Of a stretch of DNA of 64,000 nucleotides, positions 1 to 12,015 are shown piece after piece. The stretch is from Botrytis cinerea B05.10 (lineage: Eukaryota; Ascomycota; Leotiomycetes; Helotiales; Sclerotiniaceae), in assembly GCF_000143535.2 (NCBI RefSeq), contig NC_037312.1, forward strand, positions 3,162,001 through 3,226,000, in the 5' to 3' direction. The notes under the pieces were generated by a model. The model ran no database searches. It saw only the letters and a program-made list of their open reading frames with translations, and was not told where the DNA came from. A program made the translations under genes and the position numbers. Numbering within the stretch: the stretch's first letter is position 1; every line of letters begins with the position of its first letter.

Positions 1-1974
1 TGTACAGCTCGAGTTATCTACTGTTGCAGCATGTGTGGGTTTGGTATACAGCGACAATGGATTCGGCTTGAGAACTATTTACTATCCTCCATTCCAATAT
101 GGCCATGTGTGATAGGTATAAACATAGGTATGAATGTAGGTATCAATTCACATTCCATCACCTAGAAAAATCCATGTCCTTCTTTGAGAGAGAAACCAAA
201 GAAATGAGGGACTTGATGAAATACTACCAAGTACTAGGTACCTAATCTGTACTTAGCCAAGGGAACATGTGAATATACTTCGCTAAGGTGTGCTAAGTTT
301 TTCAACCAGGTGTTTCCTGCAGGTTCTCATGTACTAGAAACGAATTAGCCAATACCTAGGTATCTAGCTACTTAGCTACTTGGTAGGTAATCACTAACCA
401 TCTTGTAAACATCTTCTTCCTCGAAGGATTAATTATCGATAGAGTAGCAATTAACCTTTATCTCCTCGTTGTGGCGTATACGTATACAAGGGACAGCCTC
501 TTGATTCTGCGAACTCCCGCTTTCCAAGACCTTTTTTTAATTCGACCCTTTGATAATTTGGGAACGGAAACGTTCAGGCCATTTAAATAGGCGAAATTCG
601 CATTCCTGATCAATAGCCAGATCAATAGCCTCAGATCTTATATATTCGAGAGCAAACACTATGTTCGATTGGTATGCGTGAAGCATCTTCATCAGTTCAA
701 TTCGATTCGATTAAACCAACACCCTAATAATAAGTATCATTTCAATAATCCTCACTCATCTGGGCAACGAATTATGAATGAAGGCGGTGAGAAACAAAGT
801 CTATGTACCTACTAGGTATATCTCCAGATGCTCCCAACGCAATCTCAAAAGGGACTTTTCGTCACAGGACTAATAAAGTAACACTTGTTATTCCTTAACC
901 ATTCTCAAACTCTCCTCAATGTTCAATTCATTCATCTGTGTCTTCTTCACCACCACAACCACCACTACCGGCTTTCATCAATTAAAGTCACAGCAATGTT
1001 GAGGGAGAAAGGAATACGTCTCATAAATCTTGATATCTCAAGGCTATGTAGGTATTCATCACTACGTCATGATATATATCTGTTCTCGTGGGCACCATTG
1101 TATTTTTGGTGATGCATGAAACCTACTTCTAGAATCATGCTATGCGAATGCGAACCATCAGAAAGGACGGATACTCACTTCCATGAGGCTGGCTTCGTAT
1201 ATATATATACCATATTTCAAGCGCCGCATGCCTGTATTCAGCAGTCTGAAGCCAGGAACCGATGGAAACAACAAGTGTCACCACCATCACTGTTCTTGAT
1301 TGTGTACATGCGCCATGAACCTCGCTATTCCTGTCATAAACCATAGCAGCCGTTCACAGAGATTGCCAGGAATTCTGCATTTGGGGCTTAGACATTGGCC
1401 AGCTCAGTGACTGTGCCTGTTCTTAGATACTCCAGAGGTACAGTAATTATTTGGACTCAGTACGCATGTCGTTTTTTCGACTATGGATACGTTGCACTGC
1501 TTATCGAGCAAGCAGGCGATACTTCACTACAAGTCGTCTTGTTGAGAGGCAGGTAAACTTTTCACAACCTTTCGCGTTTATGGTATGTTTGCGTTTCTAT
1601 TCTTATCTACCTCACTAGAGCTCAATTCAGAGGGTAGTAAATGGTTTGAAAAATTCCGTGTCTTCTGAAGTTGGATGAGATATGATCCCGCCGTCAAATC
1701 AACGTTGCTCCTACCCTTTCTACTCCTTCAAACAATTCGTAATCCTTCTCGCCCCCGATTCTTCTTTCCTTTCATCTCTCTTTAATATTGTTTTCTCTTC
1801 CTTAATCATCTTATTCCGAGCGTCTGTTAGGGTGACTGCAAATTAATTGTCACCTCATGGCATGATGCGCTTCTACAACCTACAACATCCTTCAGTATAC
1901 CTAAAAACACATTTAACAAATCCAACAAGAATCACATTCCATCGCTACAAAGAAAGTCGTAACTTTCGTCACAA
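1..1974. other. Intergenic region, promoter side of the 1975 gene
   Basis: No convincing gene is visible; the longest open frames are under 80 codons and unsupported. The stretch 220-400 and the area near 805-815 are rich in the words CTAGGTA/TACCTAG and AGCTACTTAG, which recur as small imperfect palindromes. The last 300 bases before the ATG at 1975 are pyrimidine-rich (CTTTC/CTCC runs), as is common in filamentous-fungal promoters and 5' leaders. Confidence 0.5.
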
Positions 1975-3317
1975 ATGAGAATGGACTCTTATGGTCCATC
2001 GATACTGGCGACAACAATCCTTTTTCTTATTCTCGGTGTTCTCGTTGTCTCACTCCGTTATTATACACGAGTGGTAATTCGAAATACTATTGGCCATGAC
2101 GATTTTCTCATTCTCTTATCTCTGGTAAGGAATTTCGTCAAAGATCTCTTATCTGCTATTCTGACTTGAGTTTCTAGGGCCTTTATATCGTAATGGCATC
2201 ATTACTCTTCGTCGGCGTTCAACGAGGCATCGGCCAACACAAGAAGGAAATGAAGACGGGTGACATTGTTGAAAGCTCCAAGGTTTCAACACTGCTTCTG
2301 AGATCATACAATCAACTGACATTTAGCAGTACGTCTGGTTCACGGTCTTAATTTATATAAATGTTGTGACGGCAGTCAAGGCTTCCTATGCGACATGTCT
2401 CCTTCGTCTCACTGAGGCCAGTCCTTGCGCATACGCTCTTTGGGCTGGACTATCAATCAATGTTGTCCTATGTTTCATAGCAAGCTTTTACCTAATTTTC
2501 AATTGTCGGCCAATTTCATACGCTTGGAAGCAGGGCGATTCGAGCGTAGATGGATATTGTAATTACGACTCAGCAGATGCTCTAGGTTATGCCTGGGCCG
2601 GAATGTCTCTAGCGCTATATCTCCTCTTTACACTCATTCCGGTCGCATTAGTTTGGAATATGCAAATGCACATAAAAACGAAGACATTCGTCGTCACTGT
2701 CCTGGGGTTAGGATTATTGTGAGTGACACATGTTTTTAGTCATATGGGTCATTATTTGCTAACTTGTTGCCAGCGCTGGTGTTGCTTGTGCTGTAAGAAT
2801 CGGAGTGTATGCTGTGGATTTAGATTATACAGATCCTCTATGTTTGGAACCCCATCATCTTGTCTTACCATGACTGTGACTAATGAACATTCAAGATTCA
2901 ATATCTCCGATGCTTATTTGGTCCGTAGTTGAAGCTGGCCTGGGAATCGTTGCAAGTTGCATCGCAACATTAAGACCTCTCCTTCGACACTACAATATTC
3001 AAGGCCTAGAAGAAATCGAACTCGAAGGTGATGACGGACACGGTGAGGGTGGACAAGGACACTTTCAACCGGCATACAAAATGTCAACAGTATCCCAAAT
3101 CCTTAACAAGTTCACAGGTCATGGTGCACATACCGTGACCGTCATTCACCAAGGAAGTGAAGCTACGATTCCCGCGAATGGCCAAATCAAGGAGAGGAAG
3201 ACGTATAATATTTCTACTCTTCAGAGAACTTCGGCGGACATGCAACACGAACGTGAAATGCAAGGAGTTGCTGGCAAAGTTCCCGAGCCAGATGATGTGA
3301 ATACCGGGGGTTGGTGA
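1975..3317 (+). CDS. PTH11-like seven-transmembrane (fungal rhodopsin-domain) integral membrane protein
   Basis: Predicted plasma-membrane receptor-like protein of about 377 residues. Model: exons 1975-2124, 2178-2282, 2330-2718, 2774-2841 and 2896-3317. The ATG at 1975 opens directly into TM1 (residues about 10-27). The family's paired acidic residues follow TM1 (HDD, about 41-43), then hydrophobic segments through exons 2-4, and the diagnostic last helix with IWSVVEAGLGIVAS near the exon 4/5 junction, followed by LRPLL. The cytoplasmic tail (from about residue 290) is hydrophilic and basic/serine-rich. There is no CFEM domain before TM1, so it belongs to the non-CFEM PTH11 group. The ligand is unknown; relatives are linked to surface sensing, but most members are uncharacterised. 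Family call is firm; function is inference. Confidence 0.88.
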
Positions 3318-4214
3318 GAGCAAACAAGATTCAGAATGATTGCGATAACACAGTAACATTGGTCTTCGAGAAAAGAAGAAATTGGGTCAAAGATTCATTT
3401 ATATTCAGGTTATGGTGCTGTTTTGATCAATGCAAATACATTTTCAGGTTCTGTTCTATATTGATTACATCTTGCTTATAACAGTAAAGAAACCCTACTG
3501 GTGCGCAACATTGCACAATCTTCTTTGGATTCCTGCTTCATTGAACTATCTCTACCCCATGTTAATGGTTCACAGGGTAATAATCGGCAAATTTGCCAGC
3601 CAATCTATAATACCCGAAACATTACAAGGGAAATAAGGTTATCCGTTCGTGATCCAGGGTAAGCAGATTAATATCCGGTCGCCATGCATTTGCCGAGCCG
3701 GAATTCTCTTTTTCGGGCTAGGACCCAAGAGAATGGTGACATTGTACGAAGTGTGTGTGGATTCTCCAAAGACTAATTAAGAGGTTGGGATCATACTGGG
3801 GCTTGTGGGTCAATTCGATTTTACCACCAATAGAATTACGAAGATGTTTGAGATCGGAAGCCTGGTAAATTCCATTAACGGTGTGCAAAAGGAATGTTCG
3901 GAAGAGACCACAGATTAGATGAAGATAGAATTGAAGGTGAATAAATCGTCTGATAGATCCAGGAACAGAACGAAGTTTATTATATATGCATGGGAGAGAT
4001 ACTGGGTGTCACTTTAGGCTTCGGTCTTAATAGTCTCCTGGATGGGTACCCTTTCTGCATGCATGATGTGATTGCAGAAGAGCTTAACCTTATCAAGCAT
4101 ACCGATATTGGACAAGGCCTAAGCTGTAAGTCTTGAAGGTTCATATAAATGGGTGGCATCGCCGGCATATTCGACGTGATTGCTAGGTTTCCAAACGAGG
4201 CTCAAACTCTCAAT
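3318..4214. other. Intergenic region between PTH11-like gene and lactonase gene
   Basis: About 0.9 kb of non-repetitive sequence. It holds the presumed 3' end of the upstream gene and the promoter of the downstream one. An in-frame ATG at 4149 would add 22 residues to the lactonase-like protein, but it would hide the signal peptide that starts at 4215, so the stretch 4149-4214 is treated as leader. Confidence 0.45.
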
Positions 4215-5562
4215 ATGTTCTTCTCCAAATCCCTTATCCTCTCGTTCGCGAGTTCTCAAGCTCTCGCGTCCAGACTCTTTGTGGCTTCATATGCAGGGAC
4301 AGTTAGTACATTGTCACTCACTGAAGATGCATATGGTGCATACTCATTCGAAGTCATTGCGACATCTACGGCTTGTGCGGCCAATTCTTCGTGGATCACT
4401 TTAGATTCTTCCCGAGATATCTTGTTTTGCGCGGATAGAGGATTGACTGCAAGTAATGGAACTCTCAATTCATTGAAGATTCAGGAGGATGGCTCCCTGG
4501 TGGCATTGGATAGAGTTGAAACTCTGGTTGGGGCCGCGGCTACAGTATTGTATGCAAATAATACTGCTTTGGCGTTAGCTTATTAGTAAGAATTTACTCA
4601 TTAATACCAGTTTGGTTTGGGAACTCGTACTAAAAGACTGGCCAATAGTTCCTCAAGCAGCGTAGGAACTTTGGATGTCACCTCCGAAACTGACATCCTC
4701 CCTCTTCAAACCTTCACCTATAACCTTACTACTCCTGGCGCGGACCCTGAATACGAAAGCGCACCGCATCCACATGAAGCAATCACCGATCCCACAGAAT
4801 CATTTGTCCTTGTCCCAGATCTAGGCGCTGATCTCGTGAGACTCTATCGAATCGATCAAGATACCAAGTTATTGGAACCACTTGAACCATTGAAAACTCC
4901 CGTCGGAAGTGGACCCAGACATGCAAATTGGCTTGTTACGGAAACGGGAATCACTTACTTCTATTTGGTCAGTCAGTTGGCTAATAGACTTACGGCGTAT
5001 GAGGTTACATATGAAAGTAACAACACTTTGAGTTTTGAAGTGAAGTTTGAGAGAACTCTTTTGGAGACTACAACCCCAGGCGAGGAATTGCAGTTTTATA
5101 GTGCCGCGTCAGGAATCCAAATCACCGTAAGTGATTTTTCCTGGGGGATTTTTTCTAACGAAAAAATCCTTTCCAAATTTTGCGAATTTAGAGGGAACTT
5201 CAAACTAACATCTGTTCTAGCCTGATAAAAACTACCTCCTCATTTCTCAACGCAACGATACACACTTCAGTATCCCCGATCCTTCGTCTCCATCAGCTAC
5301 AAATCTTATTCCCTCCGACTCTCTCTTGACATATTCACTGAATCACTCAAATGGTAATTTTTCACTTGTCTCAATTGATGCTGCTGGAGGTAGTTTCCCG
5401 AGACAGTTCTCTATCAATAAAGCTGGAGATTTGGTAGCAGTAGGCTTGCAAAACGATGGGAGAGTGGCGTTATTAAAGAGGGATGTAGATGGAGGAGCTT
5501 TGGAGATTGTCGCCGGGATTGATATAGAGGGACAGGTTGTTTGTATTGTTTGGGACGAGTAG
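4215..5562 (+). CDS. Secreted lactonase-like seven-bladed beta-propeller protein (6-phosphogluconolactonase / muconate cycloisomerase type)
   Basis: About 396 residues from exons 4215-4585, 4649-5126 and 5221-5562. The ATG at 4215 is chosen because it gives a clean signal peptide: FFSKSLILSF core, then ALAS just before the first blade, RLFVASYAG. Family landmarks: the YAGTVSTLSL first strand, SSWITLD, YYSSSSVGTL across intron 1, PHPHEAITDPTESFVLVPDLGADLV in blade 3 (the conserved H-x-x-x-D-P region), GPRH before an aromatic strand, and a late SFPRQFSINKAGDLVAVG blade. Known relatives hydrolyse 6-phosphogluconolactone or cyclise carboxymuconate. Many fungal homologues are secreted and of unknown substrate, so a role in the pentose-phosphate pathway is unlikely here. 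Intron 2 (94 nt) ends CTAACATCTGTTCTAG, a textbook branch point and acceptor. Confidence 0.85.
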
Positions 5563-6245
5563 GCGGAATAGTTAGCATTTATACAAAGATGACTTCGCGG
5601 TCAATAATCATCAAACCGGCTTTAACAGCCGATTACAAAACTAGACATTAATGGAAACTCATCACACAGCTTTTCATGTGCACTTGAGTTTAAAGTAGTA
5701 CTCCAACCTCATTTATTCGCTTGACAGCCACAATTCAATTTTCTGCTAAGACGGGATTGTCATTTATAATAGGTTTCTACTACAGGATTGAATTTTTAAA
5801 ATTTAGAGTCACGTTTGTTGAATTTCCACAGGTACAGGTTGAGTGCTTCTTCCCAAATTTTGTTGCTGGGTCAATCCGAGTCTTTCCATGTTCCAATTGA
5901 GCTACTCAGGTTTCTCTAGCTTCTGTTCAGACCCTTCTGGTGGACATCTGAGTTGGCAAAGTTGCTGTTGCCGTCCATGCGATTGTTATCGTTTCTTGCT
6001 ACAACTTTTTGCTCGTGTGGTTTCCCGGAAATTTCACCCAGCCTTCAGGGCCGGATAAACATTTGTACATCCCTTGAAGTAGATGGGTTGAAAAGTCATC
6101 AAGCTGACGAGAACCTTCTTGTAACACCATCTATTTGGAGAATGTCATCCCGCGCCTGACGCAACATAACATTTCACTCCACGTAAAACCGGTCTTCTAA
6201 TCGTAAAGCTTACGTACCTCCTCTAATCTTCCATGTCCATTATCC
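5563..6245. other. Intergenic region, nothing recognised
   Basis: About 0.7 kb between a rightward and a leftward reading frame. No codon-biased frame, RNA gene or repeat was recognised; it probably holds the 3' ends of both flanking units. Confidence 0.4.
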
Positions 6246-7007
6246 CTATAATCCGTACATGAGAGGCCTTCCGATCCCATATTCAACTCTTTCAAATACA
6301 GTAGCTCTTCCAGATCCAGCTGCAACAGAGCCTTTTAATCTATAAATAGTGGATCTGGCCATCCATCCTCCACTTTCACATGTATAACAATATCCGGATC
6401 TCGCGCCATCTTTACTTTGAAGTTGAGGTATCGTGGTAGGGAAATTCGAACCACTGCTTCCAGGGCAAGTTATGCATTTACTTCCACATAACACGTCGAC
6501 GAATACATGGCCATATTTCCATCCCTTTTTACAAGTCCAAGAGTAGATATAGCCAACACATCCGTCTTTGCACTTATCTCTCCTGTAGATAGAATCTTCC
6601 GATTCATCAGAGATTGGACGACTTGTATTTCCATGATGCCAGACATGTGCTGCCCATATATAGAGCTTTTGAACTTCTGTCGAGATCTCTCCCAGTGAAG
6701 ATTCTGGAATACTCTCGATGTGAGCTGCGGGGAATATTTTGACTGTGTATGCTGGTTTTGGACGCAAACCGTTTACGGCAGGAGTTTCATCGTGTGATGC
6801 GTTACTTGAATTTTCGTAGCTAGAAGTCTTCGTAACTAAATACATAGTTGAGGTTGTTGATGAAGTTTTCTTTGGAGGTGGTGACAATTTTCTCCACGGT
6901 CTTTTGAATAATATGCCTGTGTGAGTAATGGTAGATGTTGCAATTGCAAGAAAAGGGTAGAAGCAATGAGGATATTCCTGCTCTTTTGAGCAATATTCAA
7001 GAGCCAT
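6246..7007 (-). CDS. Hypothetical cysteine-containing protein (uncertain model)
   Basis: An open frame of about 253 codons from an ATG at 7007; the frame stays open a little further upstream without another ATG. I do not recognise a family. The N-terminal third holds a weakly hydrophobic stretch (FYPFLAIATSTI, about residues 17-28) and a Ser/Thr-rich part. The C-terminal half has a cluster of cysteines arranged roughly C-x3-C-x8-C-x14-C-x3-C-x2-C with many Gly, Trp and Lys, which could be a disulfide-bonded extracellular domain. The start is not well placed and a spliced upstream exon is possible, for example an acceptor at the ACTCACACAG sequence near 6920. It may also be a chance ORF. Confidence 0.35.
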   Translation of the reverse strand: MALEYCSKEQEYPHCFYPFLAIATSTITHTGILFKRPWRKLSPPPKKTSSTTSTMYLVTKTSSYENSSNASHDETPAVNGLRPKPAYTVKIFPAAHIESIPESSLGEISTEVQKLYIWAAHVWHHGNTSRPISDESEDSIYRRDKCKDGCVGYIYSWTCKKGWKYGHVFVDVLCGSKCITCPGSSGSNFPTTIPQLQSKDGARSGYCYTCESGGWMARSTIYRLKGSVAAGSGRATVFERVEYGIGRPLMYGL

Positions 7008-7863
7008 CTCAATGTCAAGTGATCTGAACGACTGGTTTAAAATTATACATTCGGTATGCTTTGAGCACGAAATCAAGTTTGAATGTTTAAAATACTGTGG
7101 ATAATATTGCGCTCATTAAGATGGCTCATGAAATGACACTGGAAAGATCATTCCGATTAACAACTTGAGTGATTTTGAGTGGTGACAAATGATACATTGC
7201 GGGGTCGAGAGTTGCAATCATCTATTGTAATTTTCTGAAAATGACTTGATGGAAAACTGGACTTCGGACTTTGACTGTTTGGTCGAGTCACCCCTGAGGC
7301 TTGAGCACAAATCGTCATGTCACCTGTTCGGGGAAAACCCAACCACTGGAAATGTAGGTTTACTCACTGAGCCAACCACCCAATATATTCTATCTAGCCT
7401 GATGATTTTTGACAGTGGATCTACGTTGGATTTACACACTTTCTTTGAGCTCAATAAAAATAAATAAATGACTTGAGCAACATACTCAAGCAATAAATCA
7501 AAAGGGAAATATTTACTGCCATATAGACTACACTGATATAATGATCACGCCTTCGACTTAATCAAATAGTACCTCCCCAGTAGGCTTGAGGTCAATGTTC
7601 AAACGAAATATTTAGCAGTCAACCTCCTCCACATGTGAAAATTGACTACAAATCTTTCATGCTTTATAATGAAATTTCCAGTTCAGATCTTTCTTATCTT
7701 TTTGTTAAGAATTCCGTTTGTAAGGTTAATATTATATAAGTAATACATAGTAGGGACGTGTATGTAGTAGGAAATCGTTTCTCTTATTGAAAACCAGGCA
7801 TTTAGATTATTCCTCATTAAAATACATAAAAAGCCATTTATACCCCGCCCTCCCTAAAACTTT
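7008..7863. other. Intergenic region, nothing recognised
   Basis: About 0.85 kb. The part 7640-7860 is AT-rich and presumably contains the 3' end of the leftward gene that stops at 7864. No gene, RNA or repeat was identified. Confidence 0.4.
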
Positions 7864-9364
7864 TTAGACTAGGAAACTATGACTATCTGATGTGGAATGA
7901 TAGATTTGATCTAGTTCAAGGTTAAGAAGACCGTTGAAATTAATGAGAGGATAGCGTTGTCCACTGACACCGCGTCGACTCGCGAGTCTGTGGCCGTGAA
8001 GTCTAGGTTCTTGGATCGGGTTAGCGACTTTCTATATCGCGATTCTGACAAATATACAAGAAGAGCACTTACTACCTAGTAGACCGGAGAGATCTGGTGT
8101 CGAATTGATGGGGAGAAGCAGGGTAAGACAGCCCTTCAACAGATTCATCATCGAGTTGTTCAGAAGAACGGCTATCGTTTTTCTTACGATGATCGTCTCT
8201 GTAATTTGATTTACGATCATCCCGGCCCCTTAAATTATTTCTTTTCTTCTCTGGTATGATTTTGCGCACCAGGCCTTTTGAGGTCGTCGCGTCTATATAT
8301 CCTTTGCTCTTCAAAGTTTTCCCCAGGATATTATCATTTCGAATTTTCATTTTTGGCTTGGATGGGGTCCAATCACCCGGAATACTGTAACTCCAGGGGT
8401 GATTGGACTTTTTAAGCTCTCTTGGTGAGGATGATTTTATTCGGGTTTTATTCGGATGCGGACTTTGCGAGCTTTCTCGTGAGTCTAAGCCACCTCTGAG
8501 ACCGTTGGCATGTAAATCTGAGAGCGAAGACTTGCTTGAGATGGCTTGTTTTTGATCGTCAGCAACTTTAGGTAGAGGAGTTCCACCACGAGTATAATCA
8601 CCACATCTTTGATTCGGAAAGAACCCTGAGCCAGGAAAAGGATCTCGATTTGGATTTTTTTCTCGAGCGAGTCGGACTTTGTCTGCCGGTGTCTTTGGAG
8701 CATATCTTCGCGAACTTGAGTCAGGAATAGGATAGTTTGGAGGAGGCGGGCCAGACTTTGTGTGTACTGGGTAAAATGCCCCTTTTTGGGGCTTTGTTGA
8801 GTTGTTATTTACTGCCTCACTAGAGTACTGCTGTACTTGTTCAGTATTAAAATGAGTGCTTGTTTGTGTAGTTGCTTTGGGGGCCAATCCCCCTAAATGG
8901 TATAATTCTCTTGGGTGGCTCAAGGCTTCTGAACCGATTCTGGAATCAGGCGTTACGGCTAGCTGGGCCATATTTTTCAGGATTCCCTCAGAAAGCTGTC
9001 TTCCACTACTCGAGTACACAGTCCCTTGTAGATTTGGTGCTTCTGGTGGAGAAAAAGTTTCAATACCGCTCCTAGGTTGTTTTCGAAAAAGCCGAGGACG
9101 AGTGCTAGACTCTACAGAGAGGCCTTGCTGTCTCCAGATGCGTTGACCGGTCACATTGTCTGTATCTACTCGGTTCCAATTTAGATCGTCGTCTTTATTG
9201 AATCCAGAGAAAGAACGATGCAGGGGCGGTGGCGGCGGGGGAGGAAAGGGGTGGGAGCCCTTATTCGAGTGTGAAGTTCTTGAATATAATTTGGGACGAA
9301 ATGCTTCGGACGGTTTATCCCTTTTCCTTGATTGTCCGTAAGAAGACCCGCCTGCGCTACTCAT
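7864..9364 (-). CDS. Hypothetical intrinsically disordered, basic, proline/serine-rich protein
   Basis: About 475 residues from two exons, 9364-8076 and 8002-7864. Reading straight through exon 1 hits a stop at 8074. A 73-nt intron (donor GTAGTA, branch CGCTAAC, acceptor CTAG) instead continues the frame into 45 more residues that contain an RRGVSGQRYPLINF stretch, so the spliced form is preferred. No catalytic domain is visible. There is a poly-proline run (about residues 41-47), then Ser/Pro/Lys/Arg-rich low-complexity sequence with many SP and RxxS sites, and a strongly basic segment (KKRNNLRGRDDRKSN) near 380-395. This looks like a nuclear or RNA-binding scaffold, but that is only an impression. 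I do not recognise the family. Confidence 0.62.
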
Positions 9365-10649
9365 AATTGTCTATAGTAGTATCGTATTCAAGTGATTTGT
9401 ATGTTTTAAAATATGTTGCCGACTTTGTAGATGGAATTTTTATTGTTCTGATGTAGATGTGAAAAGGAAATGGAGGACTTGAAGGTTTAAAAGGTGCTTT
9501 GCAGCTCCATATCGAAACTCTGAAATTCATGACGACTGATTATCTTCTAGTATGATTTATCAATGACTGCCACTCTTGACAGATATGTCTTGAAATTAAT
9601 AAAAGATAACTGAGGAACAATCGAGATATGAGTAAAAATGACTGAGATTGGAAAATGACGGAAGTGACAGCAGAATGAATAGAAATAGAACTCAATGACA
9701 GTGAAATAACGTCCAAATAATGCATAGTAGCTGATGTGACTATTATTTCATGGATTAACCACAAGAATTGTGATTTTACTATCAAAGAAATTTAAAGTTG
9801 ATAGGATTCATTCATGATTTACCCGATGAATGGAATATCAATGTAGGCACAGCTATGTGACCGCTTCACAATGTAGGATCATGATATTTTAATTCTTACC
9901 GCAGATAATGACATTGATTATATGAATACAGCTGACAATCAGAGTTACCGTTTGACTACTTACAAACCTATCGCAATGAACTTTAGACCTTGAATACTCA
10001 TGTTCGAGCATAAAGGGAGATGCGAGTAGAATTTTGTCATGTTAAATGACATGAATAAATGAATAGAGTGGCGCAATTAAAATACTGTAGTCGCAAAGCG
10101 AGAGAGGCAGAATCCTAAGCGGTGCTAGAAATCACTTGGTCTAAAAACCAAGAATAGTAAAAGGCACATTGACAAGTGTGGACTCAACTTTGAGCTCGTA
10201 CCCTATAATAAGATGCGTCCTATAAAAACACTAATGGAGAACGATTCGATGTTGGACAGTTCGGCTCCTATTGCAATTAACTTTCCATAATATCTGGATG
10301 GATCCACACAATCATCCCAAGCACCCTAAAAGCATTTGATTCCCTTAGAGCAGGGAGAAAAGCACCTCGAATTGTTCAGAGAATCCTACAATACTCGAGA
10401 TTCGGACGGGAAGTCCTGGCACAACTGGCTTTGTGTTTTCAACGACGGGCAGTGTTACCATAATTTATAACCTATATTCAAGTACTTTGCGCCACCCAGC
10501 AAAGCTTCCGCAGGCTAAAGGAAGCGCTATTTCCAACAGAAACTCTATTAATATTGAGTTTAGAAAAGAAATAAATCTCATTGAATCATCCCGGTCCTCG
10601 GTATTCTCAACGATGTATCTCATCGTCTTTGATCTGGCCAAGCAGCCCT
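9365..10649. other. Intergenic region, nothing recognised
   Basis: About 1.3 kb between two leftward genes. It should include the promoter of the gene starting at 9364 and the 3' end of the GH16 gene. Open frames here are short, and no repeat or RNA gene was recognised. Confidence 0.4.
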
Positions 10650-11618
10650 TCACATTGCATGTCCTTCCGGCCCATGAATAAAATCATTTTCAAACCTTCC
10701 CCACCCTCCTGTTGGCTCATCACACATCTTCAGACTATGGATCTTCAGGTCATAATGCCCATCCTGTGGTCTCTGACCCTGGCAAACATTTCCACCCATC
10801 GCCACATTAATGATGACCTGAAAATCATTCAACCTCCTCGTTCCCTCTGGCACCGTCGCTTTCATAACAACCTTCCCATCAATATACCAGACCATCTTCC
10901 CTCCTACACCATTGTCCGGTTGGTTCCATGCAAACTCATATGTATGTTGTGCATGATGCATATCGTGCACCGGTGTCTCCACAACCCTATGTTTATTCCA
11001 ATCATCCCCGTTAAAATGTCCCCAGTGCAAACAAGTATGGTTCGTCGCATCTCCGTTCCAAGTCTCCATAATGTCTACTTCTCCATCATTTGGCCATGTA
11101 AAAGGTTCACGTGGAAGGAGCCAGAAAGCCGGCCAGATTCCAGAGGCACAGGGTGGTGTAATGGTTGCTACGAGACTACCGCGATCGCGGGCTAGGGTCA
11201 TATGGCTTGTCAAACGTGCACTTGTGAATCTGCCGTTTGAGGCAATGGCTCGGAGAACTAAACAGCCGTGTTCGTCGTGGAAAGAGTTTTCTCGGTCCGC
11301 GATGTAATTTTGAAGTTCATTATTTCCCCAGCCATGATCGCCTAGTTGATGTCTGAAATTGTCGGAAACATGTGTGTGGGGAGCGAAAGAAGGCGTCCAA
11401 TAAGGATGAATCGCAGAATAGGATGGTCTGTTTTGAGGAATCGGAGGAGGTGCGCCTGCATTGTGATGAGGCTGAACTTGAGGATAGTATCCGGGTGGTG
11501 CGGGCTGTGGTGGTGGGGGTGTATGTGTCGTGGATTGACCGGGAATGGAAAAATTGTGTTGAGCGGCAAAGGCTTCACCCTTAGCTTTAGCTTTGTCGAG
11601 AATGCTTTTGAAAGACAT
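10650..11618 (-). CDS. Glycoside hydrolase family 16 protein (laminarinase/lichenase-like), no signal peptide
   Basis: Intronless, 322 residues. Residues 1-70 are an amphipathic N-terminus followed by a Pro/Gln/His-rich linker; the GH16 beta-jelly-roll occupies about 72-315. Diagnostic motifs: GWGNNELQNY (about 96-105, substrate cleft), GIWPAFWLLP (160-169), and the catalytic E-x-D-x-x-E signature in GEVDIMETW with Glu180 as nucleophile, Asp182 and Glu185 as acid/base. This is the class that cleaves beta-1,3 or mixed beta-1,3/1,4 glucans with retention of configuration. Unusually, there is no secretory signal: the protein begins MSFKSILDKAKAKGEAFAAQ, which looks cytosolic. It may therefore act inside the cell or leave it unconventionally. 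Catalytic residues are intact. Confidence 0.92.
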   Translation of the reverse strand: MSFKSILDKAKAKGEAFAAQHNFSIPGQSTTHTPPPPQPAPPGYYPQVQPHHNAGAPPPIPQNRPSYSAIHPYWTPSFAPHTHVSDNFRHQLGDHGWGNNELQNYIADRENSFHDEHGCLVLRAIASNGRFTSARLTSHMTLARDRGSLVATITPPCASGIWPAFWLLPREPFTWPNDGEVDIMETWNGDATNHTCLHWGHFNGDDWNKHRVVETPVHDMHHAQHTYEFAWNQPDNGVGGKMVWYIDGKVVMKATVPEGTRRLNDFQVIINVAMGGNVCQGQRPQDGHYDLKIHSLKMCDEPTGGWGRFENDFIHGPEGHAM

Positions 11619-12015
11619 CTTGATCGTATGCGGTTGGTTTGTTGTAAAATGTGTGGGATTTTGCGGTTAAGTTGTAGCACGTATGTTACGTCAGTGTGTG
11701 GACCGGCCCGCATAATCATAAGGCTGCGCTACTTGCGGGGTCTCCCGGCAACCTCGATTTTTCCATCCCTGAGATCTGAGATAGCCACCCTTTTAACCAG
11801 CGACTGATGCAACTCCAGCATTTCTGGGTTCTATCTACAAGATGAGATTTTCACTTAGGACAGTGCGGTATTATAACTATTACGAGCAGTTCTTACACGT
11901 CCCCTTTATGCTATACTATATTCGCACTTTTCTTCTAGGATTTTCATCTCCATCTTTGACAGTAACTGCAATTGTACAAACATAGATTATTAACATCTAC
12001 CCCCCTTCACATTCA
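11619..12015. other. Intergenic region between GH16 and COQ8-like genes
   Basis: About 400 bp. It holds the promoter of the leftward GH16 gene and the 3' end of the COQ8-like gene. No other feature was recognised. Confidence 0.4.

Noticed and set aside
885..1346. Short open frames of 69-76 codons on both strands
   Set aside because: They overlap each other on opposite strands, have no recognisable composition or motif and no matching splice context.
4149..4214. Upstream in-frame ATG of the lactonase-like gene
   Set aside because: It would put 22 polar residues before a clear signal peptide starting at 4215.
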